Counted from the first letter of the stretch, positions 1 through 10,559 are shown. The stretch: 64,000 nucleotides of DNA from Dermacentor variabilis (GCF_050947875.1 NC_134569.1:264287600-264351599), one strand, 5' to 3'. Numbers and translations: made by a program. Notes: generated by a model not told the origin, from the sequence alone.

Positions 1-386
1 TGTAGAAAAGCCACTGGACCCTCCCTAGGGGGCCTTTAGTGTTAATGTGAAATAAATAAATATACTAATAAATACAAGTAGTGTTTCAACAAAAATAAAA
101 CAATAGAGAGCTATACATATGTGTTGCGTAGATGGTTCAAAGGGATCAATTTTATATCCATGCCATTTTTGGCCAACGCATTTAACAAGGTTGGTAATGT
201 GTACCTTAGCATCTGCTTACCGTAGGTCGTGCGGCATCTGTCAACTTTCCATATTTCGGTATAGCGTGTGTTGCATGTAGGGGAATTTTTCTGCAACCTC
301 GCCAGTCATTTTAGAAGGTAATTTTTGTTCGTTTCTAGCTTGTGCTGTCGAAGTAGTCTGAAATTGTGCATACATTGTCCGTTAAC
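1..386 (-). pseudogene. LINE reverse transcriptase C-terminus and 3' UTR (part 1 of split LINE)
   Basis: This is the 3' end of a non-LTR retrotransposon on the minus strand. The reading frame from about 296 to 111 has the end typical of CR1/Jockey-like LINE proteins: a TWK/TEIWKV-type block, then RTTYGKQMLRYTLPTLLN, ending with TAG at 111-113. An A/T-rich 3' UTR with AATAAATA-type repeats follows toward position 1. The same protein continues at 1844-2300, beyond an inserted TIR element, and the frame resumes across the insertion site. The LINE tail runs to or past the window edge. A frame change lies between about 296 and 386. The clade (CR1, L2 or Jockey-like) is not resolved. Confidence 0.72.
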
Positions 387-392
387 AAGCTT

Positions 393-1837
393 AAAGGGCC
401 CCTGAAACGCTTCGGACAAATTTTGTAGATGCGTAGGGTACAGCTCAAGTAGAAAATTTGCACCACAATTTAAGTGAAGCGTTACTTATTATTGGAGCTA
501 CAAGCGATTACAAGTTACCCTCCTCCCTAGCCATGCTTTTCCTGCTCAACTCGTTCGCCGAGCGATCGATGCTAAGCTCCGGCTTCACTGGTTCTGCGTC
601 ACAATGCGACGTCACATCGTCCACTTCCGATTGTTTTGGAGCCCGCCCCCGCCCGCACGAAACCTCCCCGCTAGCCGCTTGGCCGTCGACCCCAAGCGAG
701 AGCTACAGAAGAAGCGTGCGTTGCAAGCATTCTGTCGCAGCGCCGAACGTGTCTGGTATTCCGGTAACCACTACCTAGCTGAACGTTTCGGCGGAAGGGT
801 GGAAGCAGGAACTCAACCTGATGAAGGAACTTCAGCGTAGACGTACGTGAGCTGCCTGATCAGTCTCCACGGTCCAGTCACCCTCTGGCGCAGAGCTTAA
901 CCAGCCAAAGAAAGAGCTAATATGGCTCTAATCAAGTGTAAAACATTTTAAACATTTACAAGAACAGCGTGTTAACGAATACCCTCCCGCAAAAAATTTA
1001 CACCAGCAGCAAAGAAGAATACATTTTGTTACTGCTACTGTGTCTGGTTGAGCTCTATGCCACCAGGTGGCTGCACCGTACACACCATTCACATTTGCGC
1101 TTCTGTTCATCCCATGAAACGACACGCCAGGGACACGGCCAGGCCCCGTTCCCTTGCGCTTGCGTTTACCTTAATACCGGACTCGCGAAACGCTATTGCG
1201 TTAGTAATCTTCCGGTGTAAAGTGACGGCCGTAATCGCGCAAATTCTCGCGCCGATCGGATATCGGCAGTCCCATGCGCTGTAGCCAGTCCACTCATCTA
1301 CTGCCGTGCAGAGGGACACGATGTCGCAGCTTGACATATTGCCAGTCACTACGTTTGCAGTCCACAACGCAACAAAGTGACGGCGGAGCTCTCGTCAAAA
1401 ACGGAGCACGTTGTAACGCAAGCAGACGACACTTGCTGTGCGCCGGAAGTGCTTAAGTGTACTGAAAAATTGTTCTTGCGCATTCCCGTTATGTTACTTT
1501 CTTTTTATAAAAACAAACTTACTAACATTCCAACTATTACGAACATCATTTGTTTACCATAAAGCTGGAAAAATTATCGATCACGCGCTCTGGTCAGCCA
1601 ATCGGATAGCTCGCACCACTGACGTCATATGGGTGATTTCCGTCATATGGGTAGGGGCGGTTTAAAATTCCGCCGAGCAGTGTGCTGCGATCAGCAGCGA
1701 TGTGCATTTCTAAAACCCTATAATAAGTTACACGCTTTACGCGGAGCACTTAGATGCGCCAATTAAAGATAGAAGGACCTACTCTAACCACTCAGTACGT
1801 TTGTAGAAAATGATCAAAATTGTTTCAGGGTCCCCTT
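393..1837. mobile_element. Non-autonomous TIR DNA transposon (about 1.45 kb)
   Basis: The two ends form imperfect terminal inverted repeats. The left end reads AAAGGGCCCCTGAAAC and the reverse complement of the right end reads AAGGGGACCCTGAAAC. Both ends are flanked by AAGCTT, and a TTAA is present at each junction (391-394 and 1836-1839), so the duplication is either AAGCTT or TTAA. TTAA would suit piggyBac or Kolobok. Either choice leaves the interrupted LINE in frame. The interior has several short open frames but nothing like a transposase, so this is a long MITE-like derivative. A block near 1040-1080 recurs near 56955-57000. Confidence 0.72.
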
Positions 1838-1843
1838 AAGCTT

Positions 1844-2300
1844 GTTGAACATGTCCTCTGTGTGAGGTAGGCAAGGAGCTTTGAAAATAAGGCGTACTAT
1901 ACGCTTCTGAAGTTAAAGAAGTTTCTTCATATTTTCTTTAGTTGTTCCACAAACTAGTGTACCATAGTTTAGCGTAGAAGAAAATAGAGCATTCTATAAT
2001 ATATTGTTTATAGTAAGAGGGAAAGTAAGGCAATGTCGATGCATGAGACCAATTAGCTTGGACAGCTTTTTCGACAGATAATTGATGTGAGCATCCAAGG
2101 GCAAATTATTGGAGAAAATCACGCCAAGCGTTTTAAGATTTTTGCAACTTCTATTTCGAAAACGTTGAGCAGTAGTCGGCGGATTTCGCACGATTTATTT
2201 CGTGGGTCAAAGAAAACTGCCTTCGTTTTACTAATGCTTAGCTTTATTTCATTATTTGTAGCCCACAAGTGAATGCGATGAAGTGTTTAATTTGCGCGGA
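1844..2300 (-). pseudogene. LINE reverse transcriptase thumb region (part 2 of split LINE)
   Basis: On the minus strand this segment encodes the post-catalytic part of a LINE reverse transcriptase. A WATNNEIKLSISKTKAVFF block (about 2270-2190) matches the usual LS.SKTKA motif after the YADD box. It is followed by KTLGVIFSNNLPLDAHI and then an LYNALFSSTLNYGTLVCG block. A frameshift lies near 2160-2190 and at least one stop follows the last block. It joins in frame to 1-386 once the element at 393-1837 is discounted. The catalytic palm lies upstream (above 2300) and is absent, so the copy is 5'-truncated. Confidence 0.75.
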
Positions 2301-3959
2301 AAGATAGGCCTGCGTCATCCGAGCCGGTAAATGCCACACATGTCGGAGATTCAGACTGAACCGTCGACGACGCTCTGAAGACGCCATTTTAGGCCTAACA
2401 TCCCTCGGCAGCTCCTCTTGGCCGGGCAGCAGCAATGTAACGCATTCGCGATGAGCCTCGTCCAGCGGAGCCAATCTTGCATCAGTCACCACAGGTGAAA
2501 CGTGGTGAAACGATTTTTCGTGAATGATTGCTAGAGCTAGTGGTACGTGCATTCGGGAGTAATGCCACTTACTTGCGCTCTTATGGACGCCTTGGTCGTA
2601 GCGTGCAAGGATAATATTGTGCGAGAAAGGCGGGCGATGCTGCGGGAACCAGGTGAGCCTAAACGTATTCGCAATCGTGTTACATGTTTATGCGGAGAGG
2701 AGGAGGTGTCTTTAATGTGGCGCAACCGCTTGCTTTAGCAACCCGATTGAAGTTGAGAATACCATGAGAATACTATACCAAGCGGGTAGATTTTGTGGCG
2801 AAGGAATAGCGTGTCTGTGCTTGCGTGCTTGTGCGAGAGGAAGGAGTGCGTGACAATGTTGCATGTGCGCGTGTATGAGCGCACGCGTTTTGCTACGTGT
2901 GTTTACGTCGGTGCTTTTTCATGGATGATTACAGATGAAAGATTTCGTCCGTGTGCTTGGCTTTGAGTATCGATGCAGTAGCGTTTGTATGCAGTTGCTG
3001 GTGACGCTTTGACATCGTTCAGCGCGCAGACGCGCGACTGACTACAGCTCGGCGCGGGGCAAGCAAGCGTCGTTTGACAAGTTCTGTGGACGCCACCGGA
3101 ACGCCGCGAGGCCATTGTTACGTGGGTGCCTGCATGTTTTCACTCTCCCGGCGTGCAGGAGACCATTCAGACACTTTGTGGTTCTTGGGCGCGATGCCTA
3201 ACTTGAACTTCGATCAAGCAGTCGTTGCAGCGTGTCGTTTCAGCGTGTTCACTGATTGCTGCAATTACGGGACTGTTGTAGTCAGTGATTTAGCAAAACT
3301 CCAGCTCCTTCCAATTTCGAAATGCAGGATGACCTCCGTACTTTGCACAATGCCGCATATTGAATAAGAACCATCTTCAAAATATTGTCGGTCGGCTGCC
3401 ATGCTAGGCTGTTTCCTTTCTTCTTGTTCTTGAAGAAAAACTCTCGTCCACAGATTATATAATTCATATTGTTGCTAAATGGTATATGAATCCAAGTAAC
3501 ATGTTCTTATTAGGCGTAATTTTCCTCGAATGCTGTGTTTTCCGGCATGTTTTGTCTCCCATGCGATGTTTTAATGCCTACCGATAATACTATACCGCTC
3601 ATAAAGCTATCCGAACAACCCTGAGTTTTATTTTCTTTAATAAATCATTAGGTACGTTGAAATGCTAACTACAAGTACCTCAGCGAGACTGAACTTCTGT
3701 CAAGAATTCCATTCGCTAATGGTGTCAGGAAAAAATTCGTCATGCAATCTCTAATCATATTAATGTCACATCCTCTCGAGAACGTGAAAGCGCTAACACG
3801 CGTTTCATTTGAGCTGAGTTCGCGTTTTGTTTATGTTATTGAAGAGAGTTGTCTAGTCGAGAAAGGGCACTTAACTAGATGGGTAATTAAATGCTATTAC
3901 TATACATAAATTCAATATTAACCTCCAGTAAATTATCATGTATAAATAAAGCATTATAC
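2301..3959. other. Unassigned stretch, no recognisable gene
   Basis: No transposon protein, RNA gene or long conserved frame is recognisable here. Open frames are short and overlapping. The only gene-like hint is at 2583-2654, where an ATG frame is followed by CCAG/GTGAGC, a good splice-donor match (see findings). From about 3480 on, the DNA is A/T-rich and featureless. A GA microsatellite near 3975-3992 belongs to the LINE tail to the right. Confidence 0.4.
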
Positions 3960-4041
3960 ATAACTAGGAAGGAGGGAGAGAGAGAGAGAGAAGTAACGTT
4001 TAATTATATAGCCGGCAGATTGGTTGGGTGGCCGACCCCGC

Positions 4042-4881
4042 CTAGATGGCGGCCAGAAGACATTGAGCTCTAGCGGCATCCTCGGCCTGCTGGACGGTCA
4101 AAAGTTGGTTTTCGGGGACCGAGCTGAGCAACACGGTCTCCCAATGCTTCCGAAACTTAATTTTCTGGCCCTCTCGGGGCCCCCGAAGGCAGGCCCAGAT
4201 AATGTGATCCCGGTCCTCCCTTTCTTGACAACATTTACATTTGGCCGAATATTGGTCTGGGTAAGAATGATTATAAGTCACCGGATTTGAATACGTATTT
4301 GTTTGAAGGAGGCGCCACGCCACTACCTGCCGCTTACTAAGTGATGGGTGTGCGGGAGGAAAACGCACCCTCCCCAATTTGTAATGGTTAGCTATCTCCC
4401 TGTAGCCAACCAACCGGTTCCCTGTCAACCCCAGCCGCGGCACCCCTGTGGCTCGACTTGTGAGTCCTCGAGCCACGGTGTCGGCCGCCTCGTTGCCGGG
4501 AACAGAGGAGTGTGAAGGCGGCCAGATGATATGGACAACCCGCTGCCCACGGAAGTTTGCCAGGATCCGTTGTGATTCCGACGAAATGCGTCCATTTGCG
4601 TAATTTATTATTGCGGTTTTATAATCACTGACTATTATCGTGGCCAGTGTGGAAGCCATTGCGAGAGCAATGGCCGATTCCTCAGCCACCTCGGCTCTGT
4701 TGGTTACAATAGATCCGCTGACCTTAAAGTCACCTTCCGAGTTCACTGCAATGATAGACATATTCTGATTAGTCGTGTGCTCTGCCGCGTCGACGTACAC
4801 CACGTCCTGAGAGCGTTGCAATGGCCTCTGTATAGCCCTTGCCCTTTCCTCCCGCCTTTCCCTCTGGTGTACGGGATGCAT
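4042..4881 (-). pseudogene. LINE ORF2 C-terminus: RNase H and CCHC knuckle
   Basis: This 279-codon open frame starts with the linker after RT (about residues 1-25). An RNase H fold follows: VYVDAA (first acidic residue, about 28-33), AEESAIALAMA (Glu, about 66-76), IIVSDYKTAI (Asp, about 82-91) and NEAADTVARG (about 130-140). A C-terminal cysteine cluster CKCCQEREDRDHIIWAC (about 217-233) is the zinc knuckle seen at the end of many LINE ORF2 proteins. The frame's ATG is probably internal to the original ORF2, because the upstream RT residues continue in another frame from about 4880. Confidence 0.8.
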
Positions 4882-5330
4882 ATTTTGGGTAACGGTAGGA
4901 TAATAAGCTGCTTCCTTATGTCTTGGGGAATGTCTCCTTTAGTACCATACTGTGATGCGTATGTTACTCTAAGCTTCTTAAGTATGCGTCTGCCAGTAGG
5001 TGTTTGTGTGAGTCTTTCGTATTGCGCTATCGTATAGGCTTCTATGAGTTCTTCGATTGTGTTGTGGACACCTAAGTCTAGGAGCCTGTCATTCGATGCG
5101 TTTATCGGCAAACCTATGGCTTGTTTGAATGACCGTCTAATGATGGCTTCGATTTTTGTCTTTTCTGCTACTTGGAGATTTAGGTAAGGGGTTACGTATA
5201 CTATGCGGCTAATGACAAAAGCCTGGAATATAGTCGTCCCAGATTGTCCTCTTACATCCCATAATGATGATTAGCCATTCTCTTAATTGGTCTCATTGTT
5301 TGTTGTGCCCTGTTTTCTCGTATTCTAATT
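4880..5330 (-). pseudogene. LINE RT thumb, frameshifted from its RNase H
   Basis: Minus-strand residues such as ANHHYGM, AFVISRIVYVTPYLNL, KIEAIIRRSFKQAIGLP and LGVHNTIEELIEAY are the conserved connection between RT and RNase H in I-like LINEs. The frame runs from about 5300 down to 4880, where a frameshift separates it from the RNase H frame at 4881-4042. The short overlap (NMHPVHQRER in one frame, KICIPYTRGK in the other) marks the shift near 4870-4885. A stop also lies near 5255. The palm with the YADD box is missing. Confidence 0.7.
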
Positions 5331-5455
5331 GGAGGGAAACAAAATAAATCACGGCAGAGGTTGTTACCAGCACAGAACATTGTACTCGCATTATTTCATC
5401 GTTCAACAATAGGTATCCTCAAGCCACGACACGAAAGCTGGGCGTTCATTTCATT

Positions 5456-5822
5456 GCAGGAAGAAAAGTATAAATAATGTAGCAAGATCTCGAGAAACTC
5501 TCTTCAGAAATGGGGAAATTTACTCCACTTATGATACCTAAGGAAAACTTTCCAGACATGAAGCAATATTTGCTGCATATGAAACTCCTAAAACAATTCT
5601 GAGTATGGAAGTAATATTCACTCTAATTAAAACGCTTAAAAACTCTTTCAACAAATTAAGTAACATTCACTCTAACTAGGATAGCTAAAAGCTTTTTCGA
5701 GAAATGAGGTAATATTCCCTCCAGTTTGAACACCTAAAAAGCTGCTGCAAGAAATGAAGTAATATTTACTCCTAATTTAACACCATGAAAACTCTTGCGA
5801 GAAATAAACTAAAACTCCGTAT
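5456..5822. repeat. Degenerate 49-50 bp tandem repeat (minisatellite), about 7 units
   Basis: The phrase GAAGTAATATTCACTC recurs with changes at about 5513, 5562, 5611, 5660, 5709 and 5759, giving a spacing of 49, 49, 49, 49 and 50 bp. Each unit also carries an A-rich core (CTAAAAA) and a CTCTTG/CTTTTT-like block. The first and last units are weakest. No coding is apparent. The array ends about 100 bp before the Gypsy A1 insertion at 5922. Confidence 0.72.
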
Positions 5823-5921
5823 GAATGGAGTATATTAAGCTCTCATTCGCGAATGCACTAGGCGGTGAGGCATTTACTCTCATCTGGAATTATTTCTGTT
5901 TCGTGCGTGCACAAGAAATAT

Positions 5922-6343
5922 TGGCATGTGTACTTCTTTATCTTTATCGGGGGACCGCGTGTTACCGCCCAACAAATGTTATCGTACAACGCAGGACGCG
6001 CCTGCATGCACGGGAAGTTTCTCGAAGGTTATCAATGGTTCTATCCGCTGTGTTTTCGCCGAACATAGTGTAATTTGATTGCTTGTATGCGCGACGCGAA
6101 TCCTGTAGAACTTTGTGCAAGACACGAAGGTCCCAGCGGTTACTCTGGAACCTTCGACGACTTATGTATAAAAGCCAACGCGCTTGACCCACTGATCAGA
6201 TTTTCGATGATCGCCGAGTGTGTTCACCGCTATCGTTGCTCTTTGAGTGTAGCCTGCTTTTGAGGGCACAAGTTCGCCCAATAAAGCGATAGTTTCCTTA
6301 ATCACAGTTTTGCTGATTTATTCACCATCACTACTACGTGACA
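5922..6343 (+). repeat. 5' LTR of Gypsy A1
   Basis: The LTR starts with TGGCATGTGTAC and ends with CTACGTGACA, giving TG...CA ends. It contains a TATA box (TATAAAAG at 6167-6174) and a polyadenylation signal (AATAAA at 6280-6285), as expected for U3, R and U5. It matches the 3' LTR at 14266-14686 with many point changes. TCTGGTGGAGGTG follows immediately and is the likely primer-binding site, offset by two bases. Confidence 0.85.
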
Positions 6344-6826
6344 TCTGGTGGAGGTGTTTTACGTTCATTTTACCGAACGCCCCCGCTAAGTCGCGATCCA
6401 AGCCCGAAACCCGGAGACAACACCAACATCGTCGCGGACCAGCGAGCAAGCCGTAGGCAGCAAAGACTGCGACCGGAATGCGGACCTCTTTCCGAGAAGA
6501 CCAGAGGAATCAAGCCCAAGTCAGAAACCTTAATGACTGCCCCAACATAGCCCTTTCTTATGCAACAACCTCGAGACCCACCAACCTTCCATAGATCATC
6601 GTCTGAAGAACCAGAAACTTGGCTCGAGACAGATGAAGGAATTGCGACTTTCAACAACTGGAACTCCAATACAAGCTCCGGCATGTATAATTCGCCACAG
6701 AAGACGCTGCCAGAACGTGGTTCGAGAACCGGTAGTCGACCCTGGCAACATAGGAACTGTTCTGAAGTGGCTTCCTGCAGACATTTACCAGCGTCGTGCG
6801 CAAAACAAGGGGCGAAGGCATGCTAG
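6344..6826 (+). pseudogene. Gypsy A1 gag, N-terminal part
   Basis: After the primer-binding site, weakly open frames lead into a gag segment at 6560-6826 with PTFHRSSSEEPETWLETDEGIATFNNW, which aligns with the gag of copy A3 (FEDPESWLETHQRVATFNSW). The frame shifts soon after and is then cut near 6826 by an RTE LINE. Gag would form the particle shell. This one cannot be expressed intact. Confidence 0.72.
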
Positions 6827-7420
6827 AAACTATAGTCATCATCATCATCAGCCTGGTTACGCCCATTGCAGGGCGAAGGCCTCTCCCATAGTTCTCCAAC
6901 AACCCCGGTCATGTACTAATTGTGGCCATGTCGTCCCTGCAAACTCCTTAATCTCATTCGCCCACCTAATTTTCTGCCGCCCCTGCTACGCTTCCCTTCC
7001 CTTGGAATCCAGTCCGTAACCCTTAATGACCATCAGTTATCTTTCCTCCTCATTACATGTCCTGCCCATGCCCCCCATTTCTTTTTCTTGATTTCAACTA
7101 AGGTGTCATTAACTCGCGTTTGTTCCCTCACCTAATCTGCTCTTTTCTTATCCCTGTATTTATTTACACCCATCATTCTTCTTTCCATAGCTCGTTGCGG
7201 CATCCTCAATTTGAGTGGAACCCTTTTTCGTAAGCCTCCAGGTTTCTGACCCGCAGGTGAGTACTGGTAAGACACAGCTATTTTACACTTTTTTCTTGAG
7301 GGATAATGGCAACCTGCTGTTCATGATCTGAGGATGCCTGCCAAACGCACCCCAGCCAATTCTTATTCTTCTGATTATTTCCGTCTCATGATCCGGATCC
7401 GCCGTCACTACCTGCCCTAA

Positions 7421-8400
7421 CTACATGTTCTCCCTTACACCTTCCAGTGCCTCGCTACCTATTGTAAAGTGCTGTTCTCTTCCGAGACTGTTAAACATTA
7501 CTTTAGTTTTCTGCAGATTAATTTTTAGACCCACTCTTCTGCTTTGGCCCTCCAGGTCAGTAAGCACGCATTGCAATTGGTCCCGTGAGTTACTACGCAA
7601 GGAAATATCATCAACGAATCGCAAGTTAGTAAGGTATTCTCCATTAACTTTTATCCCCAATTCTTCCCAATCCAGGTCTCTGAATACCTCCTCTAAACAC
7701 GCTGTGAATAGCATGGGAGAGATCGTATCTCCCTGCCTGACGCCTTTCTTTATTGAGATTTTGTTGTTTTCTTTGTGGAGGACTACAGTGACTGTGGAGC
7801 CGCTATAGCTATCTTTCAGTACTTTTACATACGGCTGATCTGCACCCTGATTCCGTAATGCCTCCATGACTGCGGAGGTTTCGACTGAATGAAACGCTTT
7901 CTCGTAATCCATGAAAGCTATATATAAGGGTTCGTTATATTCCGCACAGTTCTCTATCACCTGATTGGTAGTGTGAATATGGTCTATTGTTGAGTAGCCT
8001 TTACGGAATCCTGCCTGGTCTTTTGGTTGACTGACGTCAAAGCTGTTCCTGATTCTATTGGCGATTACCTTAGTGAATACTTTGTGGGCAACGGACAGTA
8101 AGCTTCTGGTCTATAACTTTTCAAATCTTTGGCTTCCCCTTTCTTATGTATTAGGATTATGTTAGCGTTCATCCAAGATTCGGGCACGGTCGAGATCATG
8201 CGGCATTGCGTATACAGGGTGGCCAGTTTCTCTAGAACAATCTGCCCATCATCCTTCAACAAATCTGCTGTTACCTGATCCTCCCCAGCTGCCTTTCGCC
8301 TTTGCATATTTCCCAAGGCGTTCTTTACTTCTTCCGGCATTACCTGTGCGATTTCTAATTCCTCGCCTATTTTCTCTTCCATTATTGTCGTGGGTGCCAC
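7421..8400 (-). pseudogene. RTE LINE reverse transcriptase
   Basis: Two main frames make up the RT. 8400-8065 contains KNALGNMQRRKAAGEDQVTADLLK and the AYCPLPTKY remnant of the fingers. 7960-7421 contains YIAFMDYEKAFHSV, the VRQGDTISPMLF palm block and RFVDDISLRS. The usual FADD box reads FVDD here, so both aspartates are kept. At least one frameshift (about 8065-8110) separates the two parts. Residues after about 7440 decay into the 3' untranslated tail. Confidence 0.85.
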
Positions 8401-9392
8401 TGGTACTGTATAAATCTCTATAGAACTCCTCAGTCACTTGAACTATCTCATCCGTATTAGTAATGAAATTGCCGGCTTTGTCTGTTAACGCATACATCTG
8501 ATTCATTCCAATTCCTAGTTTCTTCTTCACTGCTTTTAGGCTTCCTCCGTTCCTGCGAGCATGCTCAATTCTATTCATATTATACTTGCTTATGTCAGCT
8601 GTCTTACGCTTGTTGATTAACTTCGAAAGTTCTGCCAGTTCTATTCTAGCTGTAGGGTTGGAGGCTTTCATACATTGGCGTTTCTTGATCAGATCTTTCG
8701 TCTCCTGCGATAGTTTACTGATGTCCTGCCTAACGGAGTTACCACCTACTTCCATTGCACACTCCTCAATGATGCCCACAAGATTGTCGTTCATTGCTTC
8801 AACACTAAGGTCCTCCTCCTGAGTAAAAGCCGAATACCTGTTCCTTAGCTTGATGTGCAATTCCTCTATTTTCCCTCTCACCGCTAACTCATTGATCGGC
8901 TTCTTATGTTCCAGTTTCTTCCGTTCACTCCTCAGGTCTAGGCTAATTCGAGTTTTTACCATCCTATCGTCACTGCAGCGCACCTTGCAGAGCACGTCCA
9001 CATCTTGTATGATGCCAGGGCTAGCGCAGAGTATGAAGTCTATTTCATTTCTAGTCTCGCCGTTCGGGCTCCTCCACGTCCACTTTTGGCTATCCCCCTT
9101 GCGGAAGAGGGTATTCATTATCCGCATATTGTTCTGTTCCGCAAACTCTACTAATGATTCTCCCCTGCTATTCCTAGTGCCTATGCCACATTCCCCCACT
9201 GCCTTGCCTCCAGCCTGCTTCTTGCCTACCTTGGCTACTACCCATCGCCGATTCCACGTCTTCATAGAAGCTTTCGACTTGCTGGTCATCAGGATTGGAT
9301 GTAGGGGCGTAGACCTGTACAACCTTCATTTTGTTCAGCACAATGAGCTGACGGGTTAGTTGGTGCGAATCCATGAATACTTCATTTTGCAC
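8395..9392 (-). pseudogene. RTE LINE AP-type endonuclease and RT N-terminus
   Basis: The frame from 9322 to about 8395 encodes the C-terminal endonuclease: GIGTRNSRGESLVEFAEQNN, then KWTWRSPNGETRNEIDFIL with the catalytic Asp/His-type region. A long linker to the RT fingers follows. Upstream, QVYAPTSNPDDQQVESFYEDVE (9392-9240) is in another frame, and the GDFN block expected between the two is missing, which suggests a small internal deletion near 9235-9245. The endonuclease N-terminus is absent (5' truncation). Confidence 0.8.
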
Positions 9393-9415
9393 CTCTTATT
9401 AAATTTCACAAGAAG

Positions 9416-9450
9416 ACCTGCCACCCTCTCGTGTAGAGAGGGTGGCAGGT
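9416..9450. repeat. 15-bp perfect hairpin at the 5' boundary of the RTE LINE
   Basis: ACCTGCCACCCTCTC at 9416-9430 is followed after 5 bp by its exact reverse complement at 9436-9450. It lies at the junction between the RTE 5' end and Gypsy A1 gag, so one arm is LINE sequence and the other an inverted copy of it. Confidence 0.8.
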
Positions 9451-10420
9451 ACTCGAGTACAACTAGAGTACAACGACCCAACAAGAACATACCAATTTCG
9501 CCGAGGAGATGACCCGCTTGTTCCGCCACGCCGACCCCGATATGCCTGAGGAGAAGAAAACTTGCTTCCTCGTGCGTGTGGTAAAAAAGAGCTCTTCGCC
9601 GAATTGATGCCCAGCGCGCTAGGTACTGCTGCTGAATTTATTTTAGAAGAAACAAACATCGACAAAACCCCGGAAATGGGGAACTGAATATTCAGCCGCC
9701 GCACGAACTCGATAAGCTACGCCGGAGTTCAATTGCTGAGCAACGACGCCCTGTGTGAGACCATTCCCATGGTGGCACGAGAGGAACTTCAGAGGGTGTT
9801 GCCGAGATCCCAGCCTCAGGTTGCCTCGATTGCTGACGTCGTCAGAGAAGAAATCCAGCGGTCACTGGAACTTCCCGACGCGCAGCCGGAATCGCCACAG
9901 GCCCAGCCTGAAGCGATGGCCTACGACGTCATCTCCCGCCGTCAAATTAACCCCCCTCTGCATCCATGCGAAGTCGCTGTAACGACGCAGTTCCGCCGTC
10001 CGCCGCCACCAGCTGGCCCACCCGTCGTCCAGCGAAGCTACCCAAGGATAACAGACGTTTCGCGCGCTCCTGACCACACCGCTCTGATACCACGGCGGAA
10101 AAGTGGGTCCCGTCTACCGCCGACTCCCATACCGGGAGATGGGACTGCGAGGGTTTGCGGTTAACGCGTCGCGACCACACCTTGGCGAGCGACCTCGCGA
10201 TATCGTTGACTACCTCGCTGCTACTCAGTGGAGCGCTCGACAACCGTTCCGTTCGCCGTCACCAGGCCGTTACCTGTCGACGCTACGCCGACCATGCACT
10301 GGCCCAGCCCGGGGCTGGTCTGCGAGCCTATATCCGGAAAATAAAAGTAGCAACTGATGGAAGTTCGGTTGCTATTCGTTGAACTGACGAAGATCCTCCG
10401 CCGCCGATGAAGACGCCACA
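9451..10420 (+). pseudogene. Gypsy A1 gag, central and C-terminal part
   Basis: Resumes after the RTE insertion with NFAEEMTRLFRHADPDMPEEKK, then the REELQRVLP and QVASIADVVREEIQRSLELP blocks (9733-10164). A proline/arginine-rich tail follows that aligns with the gag of copy A3 (47597-48457). The zinc knuckle expected near 10080-10140 is frameshifted: the residues after APDHTAL are out of frame. It cannot be translated as one product. Confidence 0.7.
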
Positions 10421-10559
10421 AGGACGATCTCCACGATATATCAACGAGAAGTCGCCATCCCTGCCAAGCCTAGACGCAAAGGATGCGCCGGGAAAACAAG
10501 ACCTGATCACGCGACGTTCCAGCCAAAGTTCAACACGACGCAGTCGTGATCCGACGCTA

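Larger units (their letters stand above)
3960..5330 (-). mobile_element. I-like LINE, 3' portion with RNase H
   Basis: This is the 3' part of a non-LTR retrotransposon on the minus strand: reverse transcriptase thumb (about 5330-4880), RNase H domain and a terminal zinc knuckle (4881-4042), then a 3' UTR. On the minus strand it finishes with a CT-rich run (3965-3992 on plus). RNase H after RT places it near the I clade or a relative. The copy lacks its 5' end and carries a frameshift. It may belong to the same broad group as the I-like LINE at 61740-64000, but the two do not overlap in domain content, so this cannot be tested by eye. Confidence 0.78.
6827..9450 (-). mobile_element. RTE-type LINE inserted in Gypsy A1 gag
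   Basis: This minus-strand non-LTR element has an apurinic-type endonuclease and RT. Its 3' end (left side) terminates in a short ATC repeat (about 6834-6853), typical of RTE elements. The sequence strongly resembles the RTE-type LINE abundant in hard ticks (recollection, not searched). The 5' side ends at a 15-bp hairpin (9416-9450). CTAGAA (about 6830) and CTAGAG (about 9463) are a possible imperfect target duplication. The copy is 5'-truncated and frameshifted. Confidence 0.85.

Noticed and set aside
1377..1562. Short open frames across the 393-1837 element as possible transposase pieces
   Set aside because: They are short and overlap on both strands, and show no DDE-type or zinc-finger motif.
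2244..2552. 102-codon minus frame as a possible gene
   Set aside because: Its C-terminal end is LINE sequence read in the wrong frame, and the rest shows no recognisable domain.
3965..3995. GA-rich run as a simple repeat of its own
   Set aside because: It coincides with the 3' end of the minus-strand I-like LINE and is most simply its tail.
6834..6853. ATC repeat as an independent microsatellite
   Set aside because: It is the normal 3' terminal repeat of the RTE LINE.
8850..9359. 169-codon plus-strand frame
   Set aside because: It is the reverse complement of the RTE endonuclease, whose conserved motifs are on the minus strand.
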